Source: Candidatus Aenigmatarchaeota archaeon (GTDB lineage Archaea > Aenigmatarchaeota > Aenigmatarchaeia > JACPZZ01). From it: a stretch of 64,000 nucleotides of DNA. The translations under genes were made by a program, and so were the position numbers. Location of the stretch: NCBI GenBank assembly GCA_016202815.1, contig JACQNZ010000003.1, positions 1-64,000 of the forward strand, given 5' to 3'. The notes beneath the pieces are model-generated. The model ran no database searches. It saw only the letters and a program-made list of their open reading frames with translations, and was not told where the DNA came from. This document shows, in pieces, positions 45,052 to 53,380 of this stretch. Position 1 is the stretch's first letter; each line of letters begins with the position of its first letter.

Positions 45052-45357
45052 CTATCCGAACAACGAGCTCAAGCCGGCCGCAGCTTCCGCGGCCTTTTGC
45101 GCAGTGTCCTCTTCTGTCGGCTTCTCCTCTTTCTTCGCCTCTGTGTGCGAAGCTGCAGGAGCTGCTGCGACAGCTATCGGAGCCGACGCCTTTTTCAGCT
45201 CTTCGTCGATATTTACGCCTTCCAGCGCAGCCACCAAAGCCTTTACCTTGGCTTCGTTAACCTGTTCGCCAGCGGCCTCGACTACCTTCTTCACGTTCTC
45301 CTCATTCACGGGCTTGCCCGCCGAATGAAGCAGCAAAGCGCTGTACATATATTCCAT
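45052..45357 (-). CDS. rpl12: Ribosomal protein P1/L12
   Basis: [30 protein letters not shown]...[10 protein letters not shown]. Confidence 0.95.
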   Translation of the reverse strand: MEYMYSALLLHSAGKPVNEENVKKVVEAAGEQVNEAKVKALVAALEGVNIDEELKKASAPIAVAAAPAASHTEAKKEEKPTEEDTAQKAAEAAAGLSSLFG

Positions 45358-45391
45358 ATTTTTTCAACCTCTTTCCTGATCAAACCTCTTT

Positions 45392-45616
45392 CTAAGAAGT
45401 TTGTTTTCTTATTTCATCCATTCTCTTGTAAAGGGCGGCTTCCAATTCTATCCTGTTTTTCGAAGCCAGCCTTGACAGCATGATAACCAGTTCCGCTATG
45501 ATTTTCTCATCCTGGTTCTTTTCCAATTCGCCGGCCAAATTTTTCATTTTAGTTATCAGTTCGGCGTCGTTGATCTGCAGGCTCTCTATCATTCGCTGCA
45601 AATTGTTTATCTGCAT
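45392..45616 (-). CDS. Small hypothetical protein between L10 and L12
   Basis: 74-aa helical ORF in operon context. Confidence 0.5.
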   Translation of the reverse strand: MQINNLQRMIESLQINDAELITKMKNLAGELEKNQDEKIIAELVIMLSRLASKNRIELEAALYKRMDEIRKQTS

Positions 45617-45625
45617 CTTCTCACA

Positions 45626-46462
45626 TCAGACATTTAAGTTTCTTTTCAGGTTTTCCGCCACGTTTTTGTATTTGGCCATAATGTCCCCGATGACCTCTTT
45701 TTCGTATACGCCGTGTTCCGTCGCAATATATTTTGCGTTGCGGAACGCGTTCGATATCATAACCTTTACCGATTCCTTGTTCGGGTAACCGGCGCTGACG
45801 GAAAGGTTAAGCGCCCTGTAATAGCCTGCGATCATGCCGCTGACATACTCTTCAGCAGGGACGCCCATCACTTCTTTGCCGAACACCGTGCCGTTGTCCA
45901 GCATGGCAACCAAATCAAGCCCTATCTTCATCGGCTCTATGCCGAACTTCATTATGAACTCCGTTAATTCCTTCGTAAGCTGCGTGCCCGCTTTCGCAAC
46001 TGTTGTATCCTCCTTGACCGAGATTTTTCCATTCTCGACGGTTGTTTTTACTTTTGCCTTTTGGAATTCGCTTATCACCGGCCCGGCTGCGAATTGCGTC
46101 GGTCCCGCCGGGATGACTATGTCCGTTGGCGTTATGTCGCCGGGCTTCGCAGCTGCGGGCTGTTTGTTCTTTTCCAAAAAGTTGTACAGTTTGAAAGGGT
46201 TTTGGTTGGTGAAAATCAGGGCGACCTCGCCGGCCACGCTTTTCTCAAGCTCGTTCAGGCCTTTCTTATTCGACGCGGCAAACGCGCGCTTAATCAGCGA
46301 GGATTTCGCCATCCGTATCTTCGCCTCGCCGGCAAGTGCGTTGCGTATGTCAAACAGCTGCTTGGAAGGCATCTTGTGCATGTTCAAAACGCCGATAACG
46401 CTGTAGGAATTTATCAACGACTTTAACTCTTCAACAGTCTGCATTTTTTGTTCGTTGGCCAT
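45626..46462 (-). CDS. rplJ: Ribosomal protein L10 (P0)
   Basis: KMPSKQLFDIRNALAGEAKIRMAKSSLIKRAF; PGDITPTDIVIPAGPTQFAAGPVISEFQ. Confidence 0.95.
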   Translation of the reverse strand: MANEQKMQTVEELKSLINSYSVIGVLNMHKMPSKQLFDIRNALAGEAKIRMAKSSLIKRAFAASNKKGLNELEKSVAGEVALIFTNQNPFKLYNFLEKNKQPAAAKPGDITPTDIVIPAGPTQFAAGPVISEFQKAKVKTTVENGKISVKEDTTVAKAGTQLTKELTEFIMKFGIEPMKIGLDLVAMLDNGTVFGKEVMGVPAEEYVSGMIAGYYRALNLSVSAGYPNKESVKVMISNAFRNAKYIATEHGVYEKEVIGDIMAKYKNVAENLKRNLNV

Positions 46463-47107
46463 CTACTGCACCTTTATCTTTTCCGGTTTGCCCATTGTTA
46501 GTTTCACCGTCACGTTTTTCAGGTTGTCCCGGCCTTTTGGCAATTTGCGCTCAAGGAACTCGATCACGGCGTCTATGTTCTCCACGATCTTCGCGTCTTC
46601 CATTTTTTCGTTCCCGATTATCACATTGACAACGGGCGAGTCCTTCAGCTTTATCCGCACGGATTTTTTAGCCTTGTCTATGATGGCCTTTGCGTCAGCG
46701 TTTGGCGGTATCGGCTTTGGCATTTTGCCGCGCGGCGCCAGCACAGGGCCAAGCTGTTTTCCAACAAGCGGCATCAGGGAGATTTCGGAAAGGAAAAAAT
46801 CAGTATCAGAAGCGATTTTCTTCAGGGCTTTTTTGTTCTGGCCCATTGTCGCCAGCTGGTCTTTTGTTATGACCGAGTCAGCGATGCCGGCGACTTTCTG
46901 CGCTATCGTGTCCGCTATGACCGCAACGGTCAGGTCTTTGCCCGGCCCGTTCGGCAGCATGAAGTCCTCGGAAATCTTGCTTTCCGGCTTTTTCATGTCC
47001 ATTTCTTTCAGCGAAACGGAAAGGTCCCAGGACTGCACGAATTTCTTTCCTTTCGCAGATTCCCTGGCTTTTTTCAAAACTTCAAGCATCGTGTTTTTAT
47101 CAAGCAT
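46463..47107 (-). CDS. rplA: Ribosomal protein L1
   Basis: MLDKNTMLEVLKKARESAKGKKFVQSWDLSV...LAPRGKMPKPIPPNAD; ATG 47107. Confidence 0.93.
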   Translation of the reverse strand: MLDKNTMLEVLKKARESAKGKKFVQSWDLSVSLKEMDMKKPESKISEDFMLPNGPGKDLTVAVIADTIAQKVAGIADSVITKDQLATMGQNKKALKKIASDTDFFLSEISLMPLVGKQLGPVLAPRGKMPKPIPPNADAKAIIDKAKKSVRIKLKDSPVVNVIIGNEKMEDAKIVENIDAVIEFLERKLPKGRDNLKNVTVKLTMGKPEKIKVQ

Positions 47108-47157
47108 TTCTAAACCCTCCCGCCAAAGCGGTAGCCAACCAGTTAATGGGTTACTAG

Positions 47158-47184
47158 CTAGACACATACACGGTATGTGTCAGT
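47158..47184. repeat. Palindromic hairpin element (GACACATAC-acg-GTATGTGTC)
   Basis: Perfect 9-bp stem 47161-47169/47173-47181 with ctag/cagt flanks. Confidence 0.8.
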
Positions 47185-47238
47185 CGCTTCTTTCCGAACA
47201 CTAATTTGAGCCGTTACGTTTAAATAACCGCCCCGCGC

Positions 47239-47664
47239 TCATTCCTGCTTCTGCTCTTCCTTTATCTCGACGAATTCGGCGTCGCCCTGCTTTGATTTCA
47301 TATCGACAATTTCCGCTGTCAGCGCTTTCGAAACACGATTCATCCTGTTTTCCAGTTCCAGTATCTTCTTTGTCAGTATCGTGTGCTGCTCGTCGTCCTC
47401 TATTTTGCCGTTGGACCCGATTTTGCTGAGCCCTTCCTTTATCCAGTGCAAAGCGTCAACAATCTCCGTGTTGGTTTTTTTCAGCTCCCTGAACGCCACT
47501 TCGTCGGTTAATTTAACGATGCCAGTGGCTATTATCGAAACGCCCACAAGCAGTCCGGTGGTTGTGCTGAAAGAGGGGTTCGCGTAAATCGTGTACGCAA
47601 CCGCGAAGCCGCCCAGCGAAAACCACGCCCAGAACAGCTTGTCCCACATGCCCATTGTTATCAT
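47239..47664 (-). CDS. Small membrane/coiled-coil protein between L1 and L11
   Basis: TM segments then coiled-coil-like tail. Confidence 0.5.
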   Translation of the reverse strand: MITMGMWDKLFWAWFSLGGFAVAYTIYANPSFSTTTGLLVGVSIIATGIVKLTDEVAFRELKKTNTEIVDALHWIKEGLSKIGSNGKIEDDEQHTILTKKILELENRMNRVSKALTAEIVDMKSKQGDAEFVEIKEEQKQE

Positions 47665-47699
47665 CTAAATGGACGGTTCGAAAAGATTTAAAAACAAGT

Positions 47700-48182
47700 T
47701 TATTTGAATTTTGCGTCAAACTCGCCGTCGTCAATGCGCTTTATGGCCTTGCGCGGGTCTTCGCCCTCAACGGTTACGCCCATGCTTTTGCATGTCCCTA
47801 TAACCTGTTTCGCGCCGTTCTTGGTGTCGCGGAAGCCTTTGCCTTTGGTAATTTCTATTATTTTGTCAATCGACAAATTCCCGACAATCTCCTTGCCCTT
47901 GACCGCGGCCTCGCCTTTCGCGCCTTTTTCCAGCTTCAATTCCTTTTTGATCATTGCGGAAACAGGCGGCGTGCCCACCGAAACTTCAAAATCTTTCGTG
48001 TCGACGTTTATTTCAAGCTTAACAGGCACCTGCATGCCGCTGAACGGTTTTGTTTTTTCATTCACCTTGGCCATCACTGCGCCTATGTTGATCTTCATCG
48101 GCCCGAGCTTTTGCGCCAGCGCAGGCGTTGGCGCGGCCTTGCCGCCTTCAATGATGAATTCCATTTTTTCGGTTTTTGCCAT
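47700..48182 (-). CDS. rplK: Ribosomal protein L11
   Basis: GGKAAPTPALAQKLGPMKINIGAVMAKVNEKTKPFSGMQVPV. Confidence 0.95.
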   Translation of the reverse strand: MAKTEKMEFIIEGGKAAPTPALAQKLGPMKINIGAVMAKVNEKTKPFSGMQVPVKLEINVDTKDFEVSVGTPPVSAMIKKELKLEKGAKGEAAVKGKEIVGNLSIDKIIEITKGKGFRDTKNGAKQVIGTCKSMGVTVEGEDPRKAIKRIDDGEFDAKFK

Positions 48183-48184
48183 AA

Positions 48185-48760
48185 CTATTCCTTCCTGTCC
48201 CCGACCTTTTCAAGGACTTTTACAAACTCCATGTTGACCTTCACCGGTATCGGCACGCCCGCCTCGAGCAGTTCAAGCGTCACCTCGTTCTTTGTTTTGT
48301 CCACACGCGCAACACGTGCCTTGTCGCCCTTGAACGGGCTCGTTAGTATCTCAACTATGTCGCCTATGTTTAATTCTATGTTGACGACCTTTGGGACAAG
48401 GAACTGCTGCAATTTGCTTAATTCAACGGGCTTGTTGATCAGCCCGCGTATGTGAGGCACGCCCTGTATCGATTGCTGCACCTCTTCGATCTTTCCTTCT
48501 ACGAATATGTAGCCCTTCAGTTCAGGCGGGTGCATTATGGCCTTGATCGGTATTGATTGCGCCTGTATGCGCGTGGTTAAAAAATCCATCACAACATTTT
48601 CCCTGCCAAGCGTTGTTTTAACAGTAAACACGCTGCTCGGTGTTTCTTCGGCCACGGCAACCGGGGCAACCGGCTTTTGCTCGGCAACCTCGGTGGGCTT
48701 GTCAGCAGACTCGATGAATTTTTCCGTTTCCGTTTTCTGTTCGTTTTTTATCTCTTCCAT
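48185..48760 (-). CDS. spt5: Transcription elongation factor Spt5 (NusG)
   Basis: NGN domain VKTTLGRENVVMDFLTTR...PELKGYIFVEG; KOW region GDIVEILTSPFKGDKARVARVDKTKNEVTLELLE. Confidence 0.92.
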   Translation of the reverse strand: MEEIKNEQKTETEKFIESADKPTEVAEQKPVAPVAVAEETPSSVFTVKTTLGRENVVMDFLTTRIQAQSIPIKAIMHPPELKGYIFVEGKIEEVQQSIQGVPHIRGLINKPVELSKLQQFLVPKVVNIELNIGDIVEILTSPFKGDKARVARVDKTKNEVTLELLEAGVPIPVKVNMEFVKVLEKVGDRKE

Positions 48761-48793
48761 GCAAACACCAATTCAATTTAATTTCTTTCCCAT

Positions 48794-48869
48794 AAGGCTT
48801 TCTCAAAGGAAACATTAATGTTTCCTTTGCACGGTTTGCTTAGCAAACCGTTGTTTGAAAGAAAGGCTT
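48794..48869. repeat. Complex palindrome: outer stem enclosing two perfect hairpins
   Basis: AAGGCTTTCT/AGAAAGGCTT outer (9 of 10); CAAAGGAAACATT/AATGTTTCCTTTG (26-nt perfect palindrome 48804-48829); ACGGTTTGCT-t-AGCAAACCGT (48831-48851). Confidence 0.88.
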
Positions 48870-49077
48870 AAATCAGCCTGAACATCACGTAAATCACGAA
48901 ACCGATAAAACCGATTATCAGCATTCCGGCGCCGCATATCTTCGCCGACGACCAGAACTCCTCCCGGTCCGGCTTTTTGCTGACGCTTATCACCCTAAGG
49001 TATTGGCTTAGCCTGTTTTTAATATCCGACCCTAAACCCACAAATATCACCAAAAAACGGCTTTGAACCAAATCCAA
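48868..49077 (-). CDS. secE: Preprotein translocase subunit SecE (Sec61 gamma)
   Basis: Short single-TM protein, ...VISVSKKPDREEFWSSAKICGAGMLIIGFIGFVIYVMF, upstream of spt5. Confidence 0.88.
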   Translation of the reverse strand: MDLVQSRFLVIFVGLGSDIKNRLSQYLRVISVSKKPDREEFWSSAKICGAGMLIIGFIGFVIYVMFRLI

Positions 49078-49123
49078 TTGTGGCGCAACCTATTTAAAGG
49101 CATCGTGGATGATAAAGGCCGTG

Positions 49124-50329
49124 TCACGCGCAAATGCTTTTCTCGGAAACGTACTGGACCGACGCGCCCCCGCCGTCTATGTCGCCCACATACCCCGCAA
49201 ACCCGTCGTTGATTTTAATCAGATCAAACTCAGCCGCAGCGGCGCCGCTCAGGTCGTAGTCGGTTATCATGAGCTTGAACGGGTAATTCGTTGACGATTG
49301 GGTGACAGTGAGGTAGTATGTGTAAGCGTCGAAATTCTGCGCCCCGTTCATTACGTCGGACAGCCACTTCGCAGTCGAATTGGCGGCCAGGACGGTATTG
49401 CTTTGATCAACCAGCTCTATTTTTCTCACCTGAAAGTCGTCCGTGTCCTCCGTGTACGCGCAGCTCGGCTGCAGGTCGTTGTCATAGTCCCCGCCGCTCT
49501 TGTGTTCAACGCGCAACTTCAACGCGCTGCCTGCCGTTATCGAATTTATGCACGCAAACGATTTTGAACACGGTATCTGCAGTTCGTCGCCGCCATCGCC
49601 CAAATATGTCCTTTTGTCTATCCCATTCACGCTGTAAAGCCAAAATTGCTGGTCCTGCGGACGGTTGATGCTGGCAAAGGAAAAGTCTGCGTAGAAAGGC
49701 CCGTTAGACGACGCCTGCGCAACAGTAAGGTCTATGAACCTGTTCTCAACTTTCGGCGTTAAGCTATCCCCTGTCTGCAAGGAGCCGGACCATGAGCCTA
49801 TCGCGTTTCCGTCGCGGTCTTTCAACGTTATTCCTGTTAATGTTGGGTCGTCACAGCCCGAACATGAAGGGCCGCCGTTTACGTTGCTTAACCCCATCCC
49901 GCCGTCTTCTGCGCAGTCGTTGTGCCAGCGGAACCTGACAACGTCGTTTTGCTTAAATTCTGCGAGCCACGTGCACGCCACATCGGACGTGAAATCGTAT
50001 GACATAGAATTCGACACGACCCTCCCGCCGATTTTTCCGTAGCCGCGCGGTATTATTTCCAGCACCGCGGCCTTGCCCGGCTGTATTGTCGTTGGGTTGG
50101 ATATTCCAGCCTCCCCGCTGCCTGCGAACACTTTCAAGCTGTTCGTGTCAAGGTCCGTCGTTCCGATGTTGGTTATCATCACCTTATTGCCTCCGACAGG
50201 CGTGGCTTTGAACGTGCCGGAAGTCTGCGATGACATCGTCGACGAAAACCACGCGTAAGAAATTCCAACCAGGCCGGTCGTAACCAGCAAAAGCATGACC
50301 AGCGCAATAACCGGCGTGACAGCTTTCAT
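49124..50329 (-). CDS. Archaeal pilin-like secreted protein
   Basis: MKAVTPVIALVMLLLVTTGLVGISYAWF N-terminus almost identical to 20782-21822 gene. Confidence 0.82.
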   Translation of the reverse strand: MKAVTPVIALVMLLLVTTGLVGISYAWFSSTMSSQTSGTFKATPVGGNKVMITNIGTTDLDTNSLKVFAGSGEAGISNPTTIQPGKAAVLEIIPRGYGKIGGRVVSNSMSYDFTSDVACTWLAEFKQNDVVRFRWHNDCAEDGGMGLSNVNGGPSCSGCDDPTLTGITLKDRDGNAIGSWSGSLQTGDSLTPKVENRFIDLTVAQASSNGPFYADFSFASINRPQDQQFWLYSVNGIDKRTYLGDGGDELQIPCSKSFACINSITAGSALKLRVEHKSGGDYDNDLQPSCAYTEDTDDFQVRKIELVDQSNTVLAANSTAKWLSDVMNGAQNFDAYTYYLTVTQSSTNYPFKLMITDYDLSGAAAAEFDLIKINDGFAGYVGDIDGGGASVQYVSEKSICA

Positions 50330-50358
50330 AGATATAGATAAGTCCAGCCGGTATTAAA

Positions 50359-51450
50359 TCAGCTTACGAATTCGATCCCAAGTATCTGTTCGATCTCTTT
50401 GCGGCTCTCGGCAACGAATTTCCTGTTCGGGCCGTAGATCTGCGGGCTTTTCACGCCCGTGATAACGAGCAGCGCACGGACCACGTCCCCCATTTCCTTG
50501 ACAACCTGCGCTCCCCAGATTATTTTCGCGCCCGGGTTTAATCGCGAAGAAACGGCTTCCACAATCTCCTGGCATTCACGTATCGTCATGTCCGAACCGC
50601 CCGCGACGCTAACGAGCGCCCCGGTGGCGCCGGTGATATCCACGTTAAGCAGCGGGTTTGTCAGAGATTTTTCAACAGCCTCTATGGCGCGGTTTTCCGA
50701 GTCGGATTCGCCCATGCCGATCATGGCCAGCCCGCCGGACGACATTACTGCCCGTATGTCAGCAAAATCAAGGTTAACGAGCCCGGGGCGCGTGACCAGT
50801 TCGGCAATGCCTTTCACAGCGTTGACTAAAATTTCATCCGCGACTTTGAACGCGGTCGTTATCGAAACGTCCGGCACAATCTCAAGAAGCTTGTCGTTTG
50901 GAATAACTATGAGCGTATCAACAACCGACTCCAGATTTTCCAGGCCCTCTTTTGCATTGTTCATCCTGTGTTCGCCTTCCATTGAAAAGGGCAAAGTGAC
51001 AATCGCGACCGTCAGCGCGCCGATTTTTTTCGAAACGTCCGCGACAACAGGGCTCGCTCCCGTGCCTGTGCCGCCGCCAAGCCCGCAGGTTATGAAAACC
51101 ATGTCAGCTCCGTCAAGGACTTTTTTCACGTCGTCTTTGTTTTCCTTGGCCGACTCTGCGCCAACCTTTGGGTTCGCGCCGGCCCCGAGGCCCTGGCTGA
51201 CTTCCTTGCCGATCAAAACTTTCGCATCTGCGTCCGTGTAAAGAAGGTCCTGCGCGTCTGTGTTTATCGCAACAGTCTCGCAGCCGGTTATGCCGATTTG
51301 CATTATCCTTGATATGGTGTTCCCGCCAGCCCCGCCCACGCCGACAACTTTTATGTCAGACTTGCGCGACTCGATTATCCTTCTTAGTTCCTCGTCAACG
51401 TCTTTTGATCTGGTGCTTCGGGGAGCCGATTCGCTGATAGGCAATGCCAT
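50359..51450 (-). CDS. ftsZ: Cell division protein FtsZ
   Basis: VGVGGAGGNTISRIMQ; GGGTGTGASPVVADVSK tubulin signature. Confidence 0.96.
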   Translation of the reverse strand: MALPISESAPRSTRSKDVDEELRRIIESRKSDIKVVGVGGAGGNTISRIMQIGITGCETVAINTDAQDLLYTDADAKVLIGKEVSQGLGAGANPKVGAESAKENKDDVKKVLDGADMVFITCGLGGGTGTGASPVVADVSKKIGALTVAIVTLPFSMEGEHRMNNAKEGLENLESVVDTLIVIPNDKLLEIVPDVSITTAFKVADEILVNAVKGIAELVTRPGLVNLDFADIRAVMSSGGLAMIGMGESDSENRAIEAVEKSLTNPLLNVDITGATGALVSVAGGSDMTIRECQEIVEAVSSRLNPGAKIIWGAQVVKEMGDVVRALLVITGVKSPQIYGPNRKFVAESRKEIEQILGIEFVS

Positions 51451-51546
51451 TGAACATCACTGACAATTGATGATTACGGTTCGTTAATATTTATATCGGC
51501 ATTTCGTTTCCAACATTCTCGAATAACCCTTCAAATAAGCCGTTTT

Positions 51547-51663
51547 ATGAAACCAGCCATCTCGTTACAGACAGTGTCTGCGAGCAGCAGGAATCACCGT
51601 CTCGAGAAATTTATTGAAATGGCCGTTGACGAGTACAATAGCATTCTTTCTAAGCGTGCTTAG
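51547..51663 (+). CDS. Candidate 38-aa small ORF MKPAISLQTVSASSRNHRLEKFIEMAVDEYNSILSKRA
   Basis: ATG ORF in ftsZ-FKBP intergenic; upstream TATA-like ttaatatttatatc. Confidence 0.25.
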   Translation: MKPAISLQTVSASSRNHRLEKFIEMAVDEYNSILSKRA

Positions 51664-52328
51664 TTTTGCTTCTTGTAAATTTCTTCGTATTTCACAGAAT
51701 CTACTTTTACCCATTTTATTATTTCCTTCGCAGCCTTTTCCCTGGCCTCCGGAGGAACGGGATTTCTGGCAGGCAACGAAACTACGATTTGGGAATCCTT
51801 TATCGAAACGCCCGCATCCCCGGGCTTGACACCCGCATAATATTGAAGAAGCGATTTTGCCTTGCCTTCGTCGTCTTCAACAATGCCGATACACGTCATG
51901 TCGTAAGCAAGGTTCTTGCCTGCCAGCGGGTGGTTGAAATCCACCTGGACGCGTCCGCCGGATGAAGACAAAACCCTGCCTCGCAATCCGTTCACGTTAA
52001 CGGTTAATCCCGGCACAGGATTCATGTCGTTTTTTACGAATTCGGATTCGCCAAAAACTTTTATCAGCCTGGAATCGCGCGGGCCAAACGCCTTCGCGGC
52101 ATCGAGTTCGATTTTTTTTGTTTCGCCGGAAGACATCTTTTTTATTTCGTCCTCGAGCGCGGGCAATATCATTTTCTCGCCGAGTATGACAGTCACGGGC
52201 CCGTAAATCACGTTTTGGAGGTTTATTTTCTCCTTTTTAGCGGCCGACTCGTCGGTTAAATCGAAGATTTCGCCCGTCTCTTTTACACGGCCCACGTAAT
52301 TGATTTTTATAAAGTCCCCGTCTTTCAT
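51660..52328 (-). CDS. FKBP-type peptidyl-prolyl cis-trans isomerase (SlyD-like long form)
   Basis: MKDGDFIKINYVGRVKETGEIFDLTDE; VDFNHPLAGKNLAYDM. Confidence 0.92.
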   Translation of the reverse strand: MKDGDFIKINYVGRVKETGEIFDLTDESAAKKEKINLQNVIYGPVTVILGEKMILPALEDEIKKMSSGETKKIELDAAKAFGPRDSRLIKVFGESEFVKNDMNPVPGLTVNVNGLRGRVLSSSGGRVQVDFNHPLAGKNLAYDMTCIGIVEDDEGKAKSLLQYYAGVKPGDAGVSIKDSQIVVSLPARNPVPPEAREKAAKEIIKWVKVDSVKYEEIYKKQN

Positions 52329-52396
52329 GTGAAATCCTTCTTTGTATTCAATGGTATGGTTTAAATGCTTTAACACGGGCAAGTAATATTATTATT

Positions 52397-53380
52397 ATGA
52401 AAGCCGTCACGCCTGTGATAGCGCTTGTAATGCTGTTGTTAATCACGACCGGGCTGGTGGGCGCTTCTTATTTCTGGTTTGGCAGCGTGCTTTCTTCCCA
52501 GACCACGAATGCGATATCCATACCAGCAGGCGGCGCTTATTGCTCCAATGGAAACATCAGGGTTTACGTGCTGAACAGCGGCAGCATCAACATCTCAGCC
52601 GCCGATGTCGTTGTTGGAGAAGTCGACGGGATCAGCGTTATCAACAACGGGCTCGTGGTTTACTGGAAGTTCGACGAAGGCGCAGGCCCGACAGCATCGG
52701 ACAGTTCAGGCAGCGGAAATAACGGCAACATCGCAGGCAGCCCGGTTTGGGAAAGCGGAAGAACAGGCAAAGCCCTGCGGTTCGACGGCAGCTTGGGCAA
52801 CTACGTAATAAAAAACCCGCTGCCCGGGTTCCCGTCATCTGAAATAACCGCAGCTTTCTGGATGAAATCCACAGACACAACCACGTCAGGAGCGCCTGTT
52901 TCCTACGCCTCGCCATCATCGGACAACGATTTTTTGATATTCAATTATCAAAGCTTCGACATCTATGCGATAGGCAACAATGTAAACACGGGCGTGAAAC
53001 CAAACGACGGAAACTGGCATCACATTGCAGCGACGTGGAAAAGCGCCGGCGGGGAAGCGCGGATGTATAAGGACAGTGCGCCTGCCTTTTCCGGGACCGT
53101 TTCCTCGGGTGTGGCCATTACCAATGGCGGGTCTCTGGTAATAGCGCAGGAACAGGACAGTGTCGGCGATGCGTTCCAGTCCAGCCAGTCATTTATCGGA
53201 ACAATAGACGAAGTGCGTATTTACAATCGGGTCCTTTCCGCGTCAGAAATAAAATTCATATATGGAATAAAACCAGGCGAATCCGCATTGGCGATAGACT
53301 ATCCCGCAGCGCCAGGAAAACATGTCGTGAGGATCGGTACGCCGTCCGGAATTGCGGAAACTTCCGTGTACTGCGCATGA
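52397..53380 (+). CDS. Archaeal pilin-like secreted protein with LamG-like domain
   Basis: MKAVTPVIALVMLLLITTGLVGASYFWFGS; VYWKFDEGAGPTASDSSGSGNNG...IDEVRIYNRVLSASEI. Confidence 0.85.
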   Translation: MKAVTPVIALVMLLLITTGLVGASYFWFGSVLSSQTTNAISIPAGGAYCSNGNIRVYVLNSGSINISAADVVVGEVDGISVINNGLVVYWKFDEGAGPTASDSSGSGNNGNIAGSPVWESGRTGKALRFDGSLGNYVIKNPLPGFPSSEITAAFWMKSTDTTTSGAPVSYASPSSDNDFLIFNYQSFDIYAIGNNVNTGVKPNDGNWHHIAATWKSAGGEARMYKDSAPAFSGTVSSGVAITNGGSLVIAQEQDSVGDAFQSSQSFIGTIDEVRIYNRVLSASEIKFIYGIKPGESALAIDYPAAPGKHVVRIGTPSGIAETSVYCA

